From the NCBI RefSeq assembly GCF_019649055.1, contig NW_026570338.1:124001-188000 (forward strand): 64,000 bases of DNA, written 5' to 3'. How positions within the stretch are numbered: the first letter of the stretch is position 1; each line of letters opens with the position of its first letter. This document shows positions 12,201-26,900 of the stretch, in pieces. Origin of the DNA: Paramacrobiotus metropolitanus. Lineage: Eukaryota; Tardigrada; Eutardigrada; Parachela; Macrobiotidae. The notes below the pieces were generated by a model. It was not told where the DNA came from, searched no databases, and saw nothing but the letters and a program-made list of their open reading frames with translations. A program made the translations under genes and the position numbers.

Positions 12201-15200
12201 GGCCCACTGGCCAGTGCCGGCTCACAGCTTCCGGTTGACCGCACCGACAATCAGGGACATTAAAGACACGCGTGTTCGTGCCGGTACCAGCGGTCTCCTG
12301 CGTTCGGGTTCCGCTTGGTTAGCCACTTTTGTCCCCGGCAGCACGCAGTCTTCATTCGAACACGGCTCGGCCATGCTCGCCGATAATTATCACCAACATC
12401 CTGTTCCTCCGCGGAATTATTCGCATCGCTTCCAGTGGCGGCTGAGCAGTGACAACGATACATGGCGATTAAACGCGTCCTTTCAAAATTTATTGCTACT
12501 TGTAAATTGTACGTATACGTGTGGATACATTTTTCTAGAATTTTCATGTCATGATTTCTTGCAAACAATTTATATTTTTTCGTCCGCAAAATTTTTATTA
12601 ATTTCGCATTAAAATTTCTCCATAATTTTATTAAGGAGCGTTTAAATTTTTAATTTTTAAACGACATAAAATGTGTATTTATAATGTTCAAATAACATTT
12701 TGAAGTAACCTTTTTGCCGAATTTTTTCTAGATAATTCTTTCTTATTCGCGAATTTTTTCCATAATATTAAGGCGCACTTGAATTTTTATTTTTTACATA
12801 AGATGAAACATATATTTGTAATTATAATTTTGGCATATGTAAATATCTTGAAATTATTGTTTTCGTGAATTTTTCTTGTTAAATTTATCGACGGGCGTGT
12901 CAGCGTTTCCATTAAAAAATATTCTCTCCATCACTTTAATGTTTTAATTTAATAGCGATGGCGATAAAACTTCCTTTCAACGCCCGAGTTAAAACGCTAA
13001 CACTGCCCGGCATTAAACACAGCCCGTAAAAGTCATCCGCAGCGCTTGGCAGCCTCCAATAAAAGCCGAGCCCGTTATATATACGTGCGCGTATATTGAC
13101 AGGCTGACAGCCCAGCGTGGGAGAGTGTAAAGCCCGGTTTAGCTGCACAGTTCAAAAGTGGCAGTTTATTGCTTTAGCCATAAAAATCAAAGTGTACAAA
13201 TCCAGCGACGTCTTCCTTGACCCACATTCCCAGGCTGCTTAATACTCGATTAGATACAATCTGATTGTGGCGATTTGGTGCTGGACCTTCGTTAAAAACG
13301 TAGAGGACTGCCGCGACATATATGCAAACCGGGGCATTTGCATTTTTTGGCTGCCGAATGAGCCCGCTGGGGATTTGTCAACATGGGCACTTGTGCAGGG
13401 GATAGGTTGTAGTGTGTGACACTGTGTGTACCGGCATCGGGGCTAAGCGGGGATGTCGTTAAGAAGGGGGGCCACGTTCCCGGCTGGCAAGAGGCGCGCA
13501 TGCCGGCTGGAGCATGCCAATTGGCCGGAGTGTATGCTTCTTGTCAAAGGAAATTGCTTTTTTATGATGCGCCAGAGGATGCCAAGGAGAGTACAATGTT
13601 TTTGATGATGCCATTGATTCCTACTTCGTAATTCCTGTACGTGTATTGAAAGGGATGCTGCTTCTCCACTCCAGCAGAAAGATTCCCGATTGCCTTGAAC
13701 TTAAAGGAGAACTGCTGTTTAAAAAAAAATTTTTAAAACGATTTACAATTAATTTGTAATATCTGATGTTACATAATTAAATAAAAAAATCTATAAATAA
13801 ATAAAAAACATAGAAAACGTAAAACAATAACAGATAAAATGAAATATAACAATAATAAAATATACAAGTATGAATTGATACAAAATAAAACTGTCAGTTG
13901 AATTATAGAGTACACGTATATATAAAAATTATGACGGTCGTTATTTTATTTTGGGATGAACGCGTGTGTTGCTGGAAGCAGAATTTAATACCCTGGTGAA
14001 ATGGTAGCATACAATCAGCGGCGCACGCTGGGCGGTGGTACACTGTGATTGTAGCTGGCTGCTGCGTGGTCCTAATGCGATGTCTGTAATTGATACCTAG
14101 AGGATATTTTCTCCCCAGTGAAAGCCAATACCGGGCGCAGCAGCTGAAATTTATTGAATACCTTCAGCGGAAATTATTTATCATATTAGATGATCACCAG
14201 ATTCCTCGCATCCGCTCCGCTTCCGCCCGTGTCCGGACGGCTGCCAGGCACACCGGCTAATATATTTCCAGCATAACAAATAATGTAAACACGTGCGCGT
14301 CACCTACATTTATTACTGCAATTATTCAATTTAAAAATCAAATATCAAAATGTGGAATATTTTTCGAAAATGGATAAAAATTGATTATTATTGTTGTGAG
14401 CTTCGGCACGCTAGACAAACTGGACTGTCCGTGCACCGCTGCGCACTTAAGGTCAAGGTTCAGTTAGGATTGTGAAAACATGCGCCGGGACGTTTGGTTT
14501 ATCCCCGCGGATGAGAATGAATTTACGATGTGTGTGTGTATACTGTGTACGTGTGCCCGGGCAGAATGCTGCACGTGTCCGCATCTTAATGAACTATCTA
14601 TCGGTTTTTAATGATTTGTTGACTTATGCATATATTTATCTGCACTGCAACTGCCCAGCAGAATACAGCGCACATGTCCCGCGTAAATCGTGATATTATT
14701 TAAGGACTAGAAAATTCCCTACATTAAATACAAAATTGATAAAAATATTACCGTAATATACTGATCATACATAACTTGTATAAATAAAACTGATGGACGT
14801 AAAATTTATTCAAAATTTTTAGGAAGCATCGTACTACGAAGAGGAAATTTTTTTTAAAATTCTGGCGAAAGCAAAAATCTCTTGCCTGTCTTAAAGTAAC
14901 AAAATAAGATGATTTTAAAAAAACAGTTTTTGAATTTAATTTGTAATTCAACACTGCCACAAAATAATCTTTGGGAAGAGAAAAACAGAAATTAATTAAA
15001 ATAAGGAGTGCCAGAAACTGAGCATGTGAAAAGAGCAAAATTAATGATAATTAGGAGGAATGTGAAACACTGTCCAACAGCACACTATTTTAAGCCGCTG
15101 GAATTCTTAGAGGAAATTTTTTCCCACGCATGCGTGTGCGATGGGAATTTTTGCGAGTGCGTTGTAACAGTGAAACACACTAACGGAGAATAAAAGCCGG

Positions 15201-17759
15201 GACAACTGTTGAGAAAGTGTTGAACCACATCGCAGCGGGGGTGCCGTGGATGAGTGGAGCGGCGTAATGATTCCGCGCTGACATGGGCCACTGTACAGCC
15301 GGACAACACCGGCTCCCGTGTGGGGTGCGCGCGCGCGACGGAAGTGGAAAGTGGGCCGCATTAATTACCGATCGATATAAGCGGCCGTGTGTTTTTTCGC
15401 CCTGTGCCGATCACAACCGAATTGGATGGCGTCTCCAATTTCCCTTATGAGCTACTCATCGATATCATCATCTATCATTCACCGGCACAAACGACGACAT
15501 ACAGTTTTCAACTGTACACTAAGCCGTGATCAAATGTTTTCCCTGCTTTTTCATCGCGGCCGACAAGCGCCATTGCGCCGGCTTTTGTCGTGCAGGAGAA
15601 AGGGGCCAAATAAATTGATAGCAGGTGCGATTTGTCGGGCAATCTCCCCATTGATTTATTGGGATGCGGCGGGTGAAATGCTATTTTTTTCTCTTTAACG
15701 TATGCCGCTTTATTTGTTCTAAGGAAGGTTTTGGTGCTGTTTTAACAAAATTGTGGGCAAATACTTTTACAAAAATTATTATTCCAGATTTTTTTTACGT
15801 AATGCAAGGTAAATATTATTTTGCCAGCGACCACAAAAACATCCTTACATAATTTGCGCAATACTGGAAATTTCCCATCATAATTTAATTGCGATTTTGT
15901 GTTTCTGTTTTATTAACGTTTCTTTTCGAATTTATTAAATAAATTATTCGCTCATAATGTTATTGTAACATGATTTTAGAAATATAAATTTTTTTTATTG
16001 CGAATAAATCTGATGAAAAGTCAGAGTGACTGGTGGAAATGGAATACTGACTAAATCGCGGGATGTCGAAAAATAATCAAAGCCGGTTGGGTAATGATGA
16101 TGGACAGGCTAAATTGGGATTACTTTAGCGCTGTGAATATATTTACAGTGTGGCGAATCTGTTGCAGACTGCCCGTGTCCAGTGTGTGCATTGTGCCGGG
16201 GTGGAAATGGGAATGGGTCCGCGTCGCAATTAGTCAGCCGTTTAACTGACCGCTGGCCAATCCAAATAATTAGATAAAAGGCCTAATTTACAGACGGCAA
16301 CAATGTAAATAATGAGCTCAGCGGGGGATTTAATGCTGTCTAACCCGCTCAGCCAACATCATTATACATATCATTATTTATCTTTCAGGCAGTGCTTTTC
16401 ATCATAATCATCAATGAAAAAAAATAAGGAAAATAAATTTATTATTTAACAAAATAGCAAAAAAATTTTACAGCCATCGTTCGTTTGACATTTACGTTTA
16501 TCTAGATAAATATTTAAATACTGCAAATTTGTTTAATGAGTTTTTGAATAATTTACATGTTTTGATATATAAAATTTTTTTTATTGTATTGGCGATTAGC
16601 TACTATATATCGCGATGTTTCCGTTAACGTTTTCGTCAGGAATCGCTTTGGAAGTTAAAGATATTGGTTGGCATTTAATCGATGATGTGACATGCAATCG
16701 CGTTTGATAGGGAACTCTTCTTTTCTTCACGCGCAATTACTTGCAGGGAAAAGTGCACCGGCTAATTACTTGTTGCGAGACATGATGGATGAGCGTTGTA
16801 CTTAGGCGCAAAAGATTGTACCGTTCAAAATGAACGCTACACTGCCGAGATTGCGTCAAAAACAAATTACCTCGTGTTGGGCAATGCACTAACAACTTTT
16901 CTAATTAGACTTTCGCCTTTTATCGATGTCAAATGATTTTTTAACGCCGGCAATTTATAAGTTTCCGTGTAAATAATATAATAAATTTAGGTGCAAAAAA
17001 TTAATCTTAAATAAAATATAAAATTAATAATTTTTAAAATAGTTGATTAATTTCATTAGAATATAAAAATCAGTTTGTGCTTAAAATATTAAATAATGCA
17101 AGAATAATTACGCTGCAGCGTTCGCGTTATAAAGGAAATAAAGAAATTAGCCGCGATTTTATATGCGCATAAATATGCAACAAAAATCACGAGCCGGATG
17201 GAAATTAATTTACCCTGTGGATAATAAAAAGTCCTCGAGGAAAGTGTCGCGGATAAGTTAATTAATAATATTTTGAATAATGCAGTTATAAATGGAATGC
17301 ATAATATTTTCCACTGGACAGTGCACAACAATATCTCTGTGCGTTTGAATGAGGAGAAAAGTGGCATCTGCGCCCGCCGTCCGGGTGCACTCACCGAGAG
17401 AGAGCAGGCAATCAGTTTGTGTGGTTATAATGCGTAAAATTTAGTTTGATTACCGCATCGCAAGTGCCCATGTCCCGGGAGGCCGAGGCGCTGTATCCAT
17501 GGACGGGACGAGACTGTCCGGCACCTTTCTATATATGCGTATTATACCGGATGGATATGTTATACTGCCATTGGCAACTGGGGCTCTGGTCAATGCCGGC
17601 TGTGCCCTGAAAAGGGATTAGTGAAATAGGCTGGCAATGCGGTATTGTCCGGCAAATTCATTCCGGTGTTTTGTGTCGGGAAGAATGTCCGGCATGGCTA
17701 ATGAGGGCCTATTGCTGCTGCTTCTTTGTTGAGTTTTCGATTTTTAATCTGAACCGTTT

Positions 17760-18000
17760 TTGTGTATAAAAATGCAAAACTTGCACATATAAATGGTGTA
17801 TATAAAAATTATTTCCATATATTAAAAACGCTGCATGTAGAACAGAAATAAAGCGCGTATATATAAATGTTGCATATAAAACTGATTCAATGTATACGTA
17901 AATAAACTGGGTATATCAATGTTGCATATAAAAATAAATGCATATATAAATTCCATATATAATGGTATAAATTGCAAATATACTTTTGCATACGCAAATT
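17760..18000. repeat. Degenerate tandem repeat with GCATATAAA core
   Basis: Several imperfect copies of a unit like TGTTGCATATAAA or CATATATAAAT follow each other at intervals of roughly 25-60 bases. Low complexity, AT-rich, non-coding. Confidence 0.45.
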
Positions 18001-19821
18001 GCACTTTAATTTGACTATAGCTGTTATTATTATGTCGGCGAATGTTGCGTCGAGCAAAATTTATTTGCTGTTTAATGGTAAATATTTACGCCCACCACTA
18101 TTTTGCTTAAGTTATTTTGGTTATAAAAATGCGTTTCTGACATTCTTTCGCATTTTTTTTATTTAAATGTACAGTTGATTGCATTTGCATTTACTCGTAA
18201 TTGAATGCAGTATGAACAGCGCAGAAATATATGCATGGTGTGCATATTGGCATATTATGATGTTGGGTGCACTTCCGCGGGAAATGTCGCTCGGTCCAGT
18301 TGAGAGGGGGCCATGTGAGTGTAAACATGTTTAGAACAAGTTGGTCAACAAATAGCGGCCATGCCGCCAGCAGCGGCCTGTGTTTGTACTGCGCATTACC
18401 GCCGATATACAGTACAGTAAGTGCCGGTCAGCAGCGCGCACAGTAATCGCCGCACACAACTCCACTTGTTATTGTCCAGACTCCGGGAAAAATTCCCAAT
18501 CCCGGATATCCCGGCTAATCGCAATGTCAACATTTTTATCAGGAATCATCGGAAAAATAATCAAAATTATCAAAGATTTCGCAACGGCATGACAGAAGCC
18601 GAAACGTAACCGTAGGAAAACACTTTTATAGATCAAAATCCTTATATAAAAACATATTTTTATATTTGAAAACTATTCCTTTAGATTTGCATTATCGTTT
18701 ATATAAGAAAATATTTTATTTATTTTTCAGCAACTTTTCAGTTACTGAAATCTAAATCTGCATAAAATAATTCGTATATTATTTTGTGATGTGCATAGTG
18801 TTACCAAAAACATGTTATTTTTAATTTTTAACAATTTCTGAAACATAAAAAATTATGGTGCAGAATTCCTCTGCTGCAAAAATCTATATTATATTTTTCG
18901 CCACTTCTTCGTGTACTGCAGTTGAATGGACTAAGCTTCTATATTTGTATTTTCTACCGGTCTTTACAAATATGGAATTTCTAGTGTGTGTGTGTATTGA
19001 GCGAAAGGATCAAGAATATTGTCAAAATATTTTCCCTCGGTTTGGCATAGCATGCTGGATAAACCCGATGAAAATAAAAATGTAAATCCAATAAGAAAAT
19101 CCATCATGTTTACCGTCTCAGGTTTCTTGGCGATTTCTCAGGCTATGTGCTCGTGAACAGGACCGGCGTATCTGTATATACAGTGACCGGTCTCAGCCTA
19201 CGCAACCGTTACGTTTACATCCTGTCGATCATTCCCGGTCTGGGCATGTGCATGTGTGCTGTATTGGGGTTAATCTCTGTTTGTGTAATTCTACCCGTGC
19301 ATTTCTTGCCAACCGGCATCAAACTGGATTTGTCCTGATTTTGGGCCCCCATCATCTGCCTTTAATGCCAACCGGCACATGTATTTGCACAGCGCTCAAC
19401 AACCAAATTCATCATAATGATAATATTGTCTCCTGCAATCCTTGGTGCTCTTGAGAAATCCTCCACTAAATCCCCGTCAAACATTTTCTTCCATGTTGTG
19501 CGTCTGCATTATGTGCTAAATTCGTCTATAGAAAACTAAATCGATAAATAATTTAAAAGCAAATTCCGTCTTACACATAAACGCTCCAATACTGGAACCA
19601 CTAGAATAATTTAAAATTAAATCTCTGATAAACAGAAAATCGAAAAATAATTTAGAAGAAAATTCGTCGCTTCGTTTAGAAGAAAATTCGTTTATAAACG
19701 CTTTAAAATTTAAGTACCAGCCTAATTTTTAATGGTTGTGTACATTCGTAAAACGATGTACATCAAAAATATTATGAGTAATACGAGCGTATTACTCAAA
19801 AAAAATATATAAAAATATATA

Positions 19822-19858
19822 TATTCAATATCAATATCAATATCAATATCTCGTATTC
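19822..19858. repeat. ATATCA microsatellite
   Basis: Uninterrupted run of the hexamer ATATCA (AATATCAATATCAATATCA) with TATTCAATATC at both flanks. Confidence 0.75.
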
Positions 19859-21631
19859 AATATCTAAAAAGGGAAATAAATAAAATAAATGCATTAATTC
19901 AAATTATCGATGAAATACATTAATAATTTAATATCTCTTAAGAGATATTTTAGCCGCCTAATTTGTCTACGGAAATATGAAGTATAATTGCTATGCCGAT
20001 CATGTTACATTGGCCGATCGGTGTGATTATTTGCCGTCATAATGGTAGCTAATTAAACAATGTACAACACGCCAGCAGCTGTATAATATCGGATGCCTTC
20101 GATATATATAACGGCGCGGATGATTGATTGTTTAAAAATCTGCCCGCTATCGGCCATATACGACGCAAATGGAATGGGGCACGCAGATGTTGCAGGTTGT
20201 GTCCGCACTGTCCTGTCCGGCCCGGGGACGGCAGTTTGGGAGATTAATGACCGGCATTTTGGATGGGAATAATTTGTGGATAATTTCCACGCCGGCGCTG
20301 TGCCCATTGTGATGCTGCACATGTCAGAAAGTTGACAGTTTATTACGTGCCCATTGTTATTATCGGCTGTCTGGCATGTTTGGCAGGTTGTGTCTCCACT
20401 TTTCAATAAAGTCACTCTTTTGCCACAATACAAAGTAATAGTGTTAAGCACGCAAATATTCCGTACTAATGTTTCCTAAATTATTCCGTTGGTAATAGCA
20501 AATTTTAAACGGCAAATAATTTTAATAAAAACAAAAAAGATTTGCGCGTCCTAAATACGCTTTAAAAATATAAAAAAATAAATATGTATATAATAAATAA
20601 ACATATCAACAAATACATGGTAAATATATTTATACCCAAAAATAAAATTATATCCAAATATATTCAGATATATTTTTGACTTTAAAATTTCCTTTAAAAT
20701 ATATATTATGTTTTAAATAAATAAATGTAATAAATATATGTAACTAAATACCACAATAAATAAGCATGTATTAAAATTTTAGTATATTAGAACTATATTT
20801 AAATACAATTTAATGTTCTGTAGCTGCCATATTTTTTCCCTTTTTTTCAATAAATATTCTTGCCTAAAGAAATTTTAAAAACCCACTTCAAAGTGTTTAT
20901 TGGTCGTCGAAAACCTAGATGGTGGAAAAAGTAGGGCAGTAGTTGATTTTTGCATGTTACTTCGTGGTGTTTGTGCTATGCCTGTGTTGGCAGTGAGGGA
21001 AGTATTTGGCGTCTAATCGATAGGATGAGCGGGGATAATTGGGTAGTTTTAAAGGAAAGAATCGCTTCCGATTCGGGCATGATATGAATTGTCCGTTTGG
21101 AAAGTTGTTACTATCCTGCGCGCATTGAGGCATTACGCGGGCTGACGTTCAGGAGGGACATTTGCCGATTCAACAGCTTCCTGTTTAGATCCATCCGATA
21201 TATATACAATATACTCGTATATACGTGTATATATGGGCGCGCCAGTGTCCATTCAGCGCCGGTTGGAACTTTGAAAGCCCTTTCTAAATGCTAACAACAA
21301 TCATTTCCCCGGCTATTCCATATTCATACGGGTAATTCGCGCATTCCTAATCTTTCATCCCACGTGTCACTGGGGAATTTTCGCACTATATTTCCCCATT
21401 ATGCGGCTGGGCGGCTATTCAATTTTAAAAGGGCTGACGCATTTTAAAATTCTGGCGGATTAAAATTCGCGATGAACGATAAATATCAATTTTATTTTCT
21501 CCTTATATTTTCCAGAATTTCCCTTTCTAGGGTATAAAACACGATAGAATAATACGTATTTTTTAAAGATTACAATTAAAAATAATATATAAATTATTAA
21601 TACGAAAGAAAAAGGTTTATATTAAAAAGTT

Positions 21632-21652
21632 TATATATATATATATATATTT
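21632..21652. repeat. TA dinucleotide microsatellite
   Basis: About ten TA units in a row within an AT-rich block of the long non-coding region. Confidence 0.7.
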
Positions 21653-23953
21653 TATAGTCCTATAATCCTATTTATATTAAAAATCCTCGCAAAATTATTT
21701 AGTATTTGATTAAACGTAATTTTAATCTGTATTTTCGAGAAATTCGCAGAAACACAGTATCGAAAAAATTCCGCTGAATAGCGAGTTAATTATTAAACTC
21801 CACGGAGCCGTGTACATTGATAGCGCATTAATCCTGGCGCGAGAGTAAGAATTAATTAATTGGGCATTGACGATTAAATGGGAAATCCATTTAGCCGTTG
21901 TAACGATAAACAGCATCGCGATCGCGTATATAAGTATATATGTATAAGAACAATTACGGGTGCGGGAGACAAAGGATGTAGATGAGTCGGCCTGATTAGC
22001 TGCGCTTCCATAACAGATGCCGATCGGTTAGTTGAGGACAATGGCTGCGTTCCTTTCAGGCCAACTGATGCAGCTGATTCCCGTCGTCATCAATGGCGGG
22101 CGCTGTTCTCGCCGCGCCAGAAACAACACATTCCTTTCTTAATCAATGGCCATATAAATATTTTTCACTGAGAAAAATCCAAATAAAAATGGTACAAAAT
22201 TTATGCTGCTTTATTTCCATTTTTCCGCGCTTATAAAAATATTCCGCCTAATTATTTGCTGTATCTGTATTTTAACCTAATTTACTCCTGTCAAATTTCT
22301 GACGGCATTCTTCAAATTATTCCACAAATATAAAAAAACGATTTGTTGTTTATTAAAAACAAATATGTTTAATAAATATTAAATCCCGAAAAATTCAGAT
22401 TGTAGAAGAACAACTTAACAAATATAAAAAAAACATGATAGCAATTTTTGACTACCAAAAATTTTTTGGTGGACGAGTAAATGATAATTTTTTAATGGAA
22501 ACTTTCTTGGTAAAAATCATAAAATATTGCGGATAAATTAAAGGCGTATTAAGATGGTAAAATAAATTGTGCAGAGGATTTTGGCGCATAATCTCCTTAC
22601 AGTGTCGTAACGCGCTTTTCCCATCTCGGTAATTGTGTTACCGAGCTTTGGCCGGCGGCGTGTTGTAGCTGTATCTGACGTCGCGATCCTATATATCCCC
22701 GTGCCCGGCGATCGACTTGGCAATTACCCACGCACGGCATGTGTCCGTCCCCCTTTTGAGCGCACGGCGGCCTCCCAGTGGCGGACGTGTATGGGGCACT
22801 TTTTAGCCGGATGAGAAATCATCCCATTGTCATGCAAAATATCGCAGCTGAGCATCAAGAGGTCACTCCGCAAAGCCGTGACGCAGGCCGTATGGGTATT
22901 ATGCCAGTGCTTTGTCAGCGCCAGCAGCGGGATGCGCACCAACTGTTTGTTCGGGAGGGGCCGGGGCTCTTTAATTTTAATGTCCATTGGCGCATAGAAA
23001 AGACCGCGCAGTGGACTTAATGACTGAGAATCAAAAATGACCACTGACCGTTGTTATGGTTGCGTCCTGCCGGTTGGATATAAAATATACCGCTCGTAAA
23101 TGGTTATTTCTAGTATTTTAAATTTTCCACCGACGGAGGCAGGAAATTCGCTCGAGATACCAAAGTACTTAAAATTCACTGACCTGTAGAAATTTTATTT
23201 TATTGCTGTTTGAATTTGAATTTGAAAAGTTATTCACAGGAAAAAACTATTTTTTTTTCGCGTCAGCAGCAATTAAAATTTTGCGATATACGTAAATTAT
23301 AATTTTGATGGCAGAAACATCAGAAGAAATCTGCCAACGTGAAAAATTATTAGAAATTTAAAAAACAAATTACAAAGTATCAGGATTTATAAGAAAAACG
23401 TTAAAAAATCTATTTGTAGGAAGGAAACAGAAGGAAATTTAATGCTGTACTCTTTGAAGGAATTTTGCAGAATTTTGTTCGGAAATAAACTGCCTTTCGG
23501 TTGTCGTTGTGGCAGCCGCCCGCAGGGCCTGTTTATTTAATCTAAATCATGTGTAAGAAATAACGACCGGAAGCTGCATTTTTTCGGTTTACTTAAGAAA
23601 GTAAAACCAAGAAAAGCGTGAAAAGGGCGAAAAGCGGGTGTAATCAGGATGCGTATAAACACAGCCGCTCGTAAATGACCCATCTTGACGAGATCGACCA
23701 TCGTCGCCAATGACCGCAATTTCCCCGGCCATAAACGCTCTAACATTACCGGTGGTATGAATTATTAATAGCGTCATTAGCATGTCATCCGATCCGTTAA
23801 GTGCTGGCACTGGCCACTCCAACCATTCCGCACTCCACATTTTCTGTATAAATATATAGATAAACCCGGCAATTCTCACCTTTCCACTTGAACACGCTGA
23901 ACTCCTCGTCAAGCCACAAAATAATTTTTATAAAATATTGTTCATTTTTTCAG

Positions 23954-26900
23954 GTGACGCCGGGAATTTTATCCGGACGCCGCAGAGCCAGATCGTCGGC
24001 CTGGCCAACAAGGATGCCATATTGCGCTGTGATTTCGCCTACCCGGGCGGTCGGCCGGTGTCGCACATTATCGAATGGTCGAAACGCGGTCAAGATGTGC
24101 CGATCTTTATCCTGTACCAGGGCTACCCGCCCCACGTCGGCAGTGGCTATGCCGGGCGGCTGGCGCTGGCGGCCGAGGGCGGGGAGAAGGCGTCACTGCT
24201 GGTGCGCAATGTCCAGCGGGAGGACGAGGGATGGTACGAGTGTAAAGGTAAGGGAGAGCCGGAAAAAATGCCGGTTTCGCCATCGGATTAAATAAATATT
24301 TCCCGTAATAATTTTTTTTTAAATTGCATTGAAATTGGAATATATTAAATTTTTATAAATTTATTTGCAGTGCAATTGCTCAACCGGCCACCGGAAACGC
24401 CGAAGAACGGAAGCTGGGTGTACCTTGTTGTACACGGTAAGCTACAAGTTTTCCCTTCATTTTTCATGTATTAATTGCTAACTGCTATTGACAGATTAAC
24501 TGCTAATTTTGTTAGCTTTGAAATAAAAATTAAATAAACGGTCAAATTAATTTTTATACCAGATTTGCAACACTAAACCTTAGAGTGCTGAACACTGCTG
24601 ATCTTCAATAAAAATTATTCCAATGGAAGTCCACGATTTCCTTAATTATGAGCTTCGAAGGTCTGTTATTGTAATGTTGGCGGAAATATTCAACTGCAGA
24701 AACGATTTGGCTGAAAAATAATTTTGTAATATTGATTTTCTTTTAACGGATCGACGAAATTTTAGGTGGTAATATTTCCCTGTAATTTAATATTTTATTA
24801 TAAAAATCACGCATGTTTTCGCCGAGCGTCCAAAATACAAGCCATGACGAAGCAGGCAGTCGCGGCAAAATCATTAATATTTTGACTGCCGGCCCGGCAC
24901 AATAGCCATCCCGACCGGCCACATCCGAAACAATCACTTAATCAGCGGAAAAGCTAACATCCGCCAGTGTCCCCGCAGCAGGCCGCCCGCTTGCGGCCAC
25001 TGCTGTCCCCCTATAAACTGCTACACAACCAATTCGACCCCCACGAAACTATTAATGATTTGACCAGCGGCCAGCCCCGACCTTGCTGCCGGGCAGTGTA
25101 TACACTGTACACTGTACACACAGGCATCATTTTCTGGCAAACATCAGCACACTTAACCCCGCTTCCACACAGACATTCTCAGTGTATGCGCGGGAATGGG
25201 GGCCACTTGGCGACCGGCTTCTTCAAGCCGCACAGCACAAGTGTCGCCGTTCAAGGATTCTTCGATGGTTTCTTAATAACCCTGCACTCATTCGTACAGT
25301 ACTTTCATCGGGTCATTCAGCTGCATTAGCCGGAATCATTGAGCCCCATTCGGGGTGGACTTGTTCTAACTGACTGTAGGATACTTCACGGGTAGCGCTT
25401 TAATAGTGTACAACGGAATGTGGGCGTTGGCGCGGGAATTTCTGCTTTTCCACAATATAAAATTTTCTTTATTTGCAGCGCCACCGAAAATCACCGTTGC
25501 TCCGCCGGCGGAGATCTACGTCAAGCAGAACGACGAAGTAACCTTTAACTGTGATGCAACCGGCACGCCAAAGCCCAAAATAACCTGGATGAAGGTCCGT
25601 AAAAATCTTTTTGAATTTTTTTAAAAATTAATTTCATTCAAATATTTTCTTACGTGCGCTGTTAATGTTAATATAAAACGATGATCTTTCTGCAAAGAAG
25701 TTTCTTTATTAAATCTTTTAATAAGTTTATTCCACTCAAACGATTTTTTTTATTTCTAAATGATGACCTTTTATTATAAGTATGTTGTGCAGTTTTATAT
25801 ATAGAGAAATTCAAACTGTGAGTAGAAAATTGACATAACGTTTTGTATGAAGAACGATAAGGATCGTAAGCGCTGTTTTGATGATGATGGGTGCGATTGG
25901 GTGATTTGTTTATCGGTGCATTCCTGCTGCGCGGAGAATTCAATTGTGAACCGGTTCCTGTCCACTATCCAGTGTATAACACGGTGATGTTGTTGTAGGA
26001 TGGGGAAGCAATGCAATTAACGGCCAAGATCCTGCTAACCGATAGCGCTTTGACACTGCGCTCCACCGGTCCGGCCGACGTGGGCACTTACGAGTGTGTG
26101 GCCAAGAACAGCGAGGGCCGCTCCAGCCGCGCCAGCAAATTGATCATCGCCTGTACGTTCGTATTTTCAGAATCCGAGTGTTCGAGCAAACTGGTTGACG
26201 ACGCTGCGGCGCTGCTTGCGTAATGGGTTTGTTTTCTCCAATCCGAGATGACAGACCTGTCAGATCGGGGCGCGGGATGCATACGTTAAACGGCGCTAAA
26301 TGAAAACACCGGCAAACTGTCGGCCCCTGCCAATTTTCCACTTCGGACAGCTAGTATTACTATCCAAAAACACTGTTCTTGTGTAATAGTATTAAAAACC
26401 GATTTTGCAATAGTTAATTGTCACAAAAATGTCATGGAAACTGAAGCATATGTAATTAAATTGCTTTTCGTTTGAACAGCGGTTTGGGCGTATTACGTGC
26501 CTCGCACTACTTTATTTTGTGTGTAAAATTATTAGTGTCAACTGTGAACCTAGATAAACGAGTATTTCGACGTTTTGGTAATTATTTAGCTGAAACAAGT
26601 TAAGAATATCGACCGCGCACATTTTCCTATGCGAAGAAAAACTGCAGCTGTCGGAAACTGACAAAACCATCATTCTACCGAAACAAGCCGGTATTTTATT
26701 TTGAACGCTTCTGTTTTCAGCGGGAGCGGTGATTCTCCGGCCACCGGAGAACATGACCTACCTGGAAGGGGAACGCGCCAACCTGCACTGTAAAGCGGAA
26801 GGCAAACCCAACAACCTCACCTTCCACTGGCTCTTCAGCGACGCGCCCATCGAGCCCAGCTACTACACGGAGCTGTCGTCGCGGGTGGTCGTGCAGACGG

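Larger units (their letters stand above)
6224..23953 (+). other. 17.7 kb without recognisable exons; probable giant first intron(s)
   Basis: I find no exon with the GC-rich third positions seen in the real genes of this window. Instead AT-rich blocks alternate with balanced blocks rich in CCGG/GCCGG words. AT-rich block centres lie near 7.85, 9.2, 10.0, 11.2, 11.9, 12.7, 13.8, 14.85, 15.9, 16.5, 17.0, 18.0, 18.75, 19.75, 20.7, 21.6, 22.35 and 23.3 kb. The octamer CGGCTAAT recurs on both strands. Long first introns packed with enhancers are usual for neuronal adhesion genes, and this stretch looks like such regulatory DNA; that role is inference. Confidence 0.4.

Noticed and set aside
11998-12612. 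Open frame of 204 codons (+)
   Set aside because: Crosses from a balanced into an AT-rich block with no change in character, has no motif and no splice context; likely chance.
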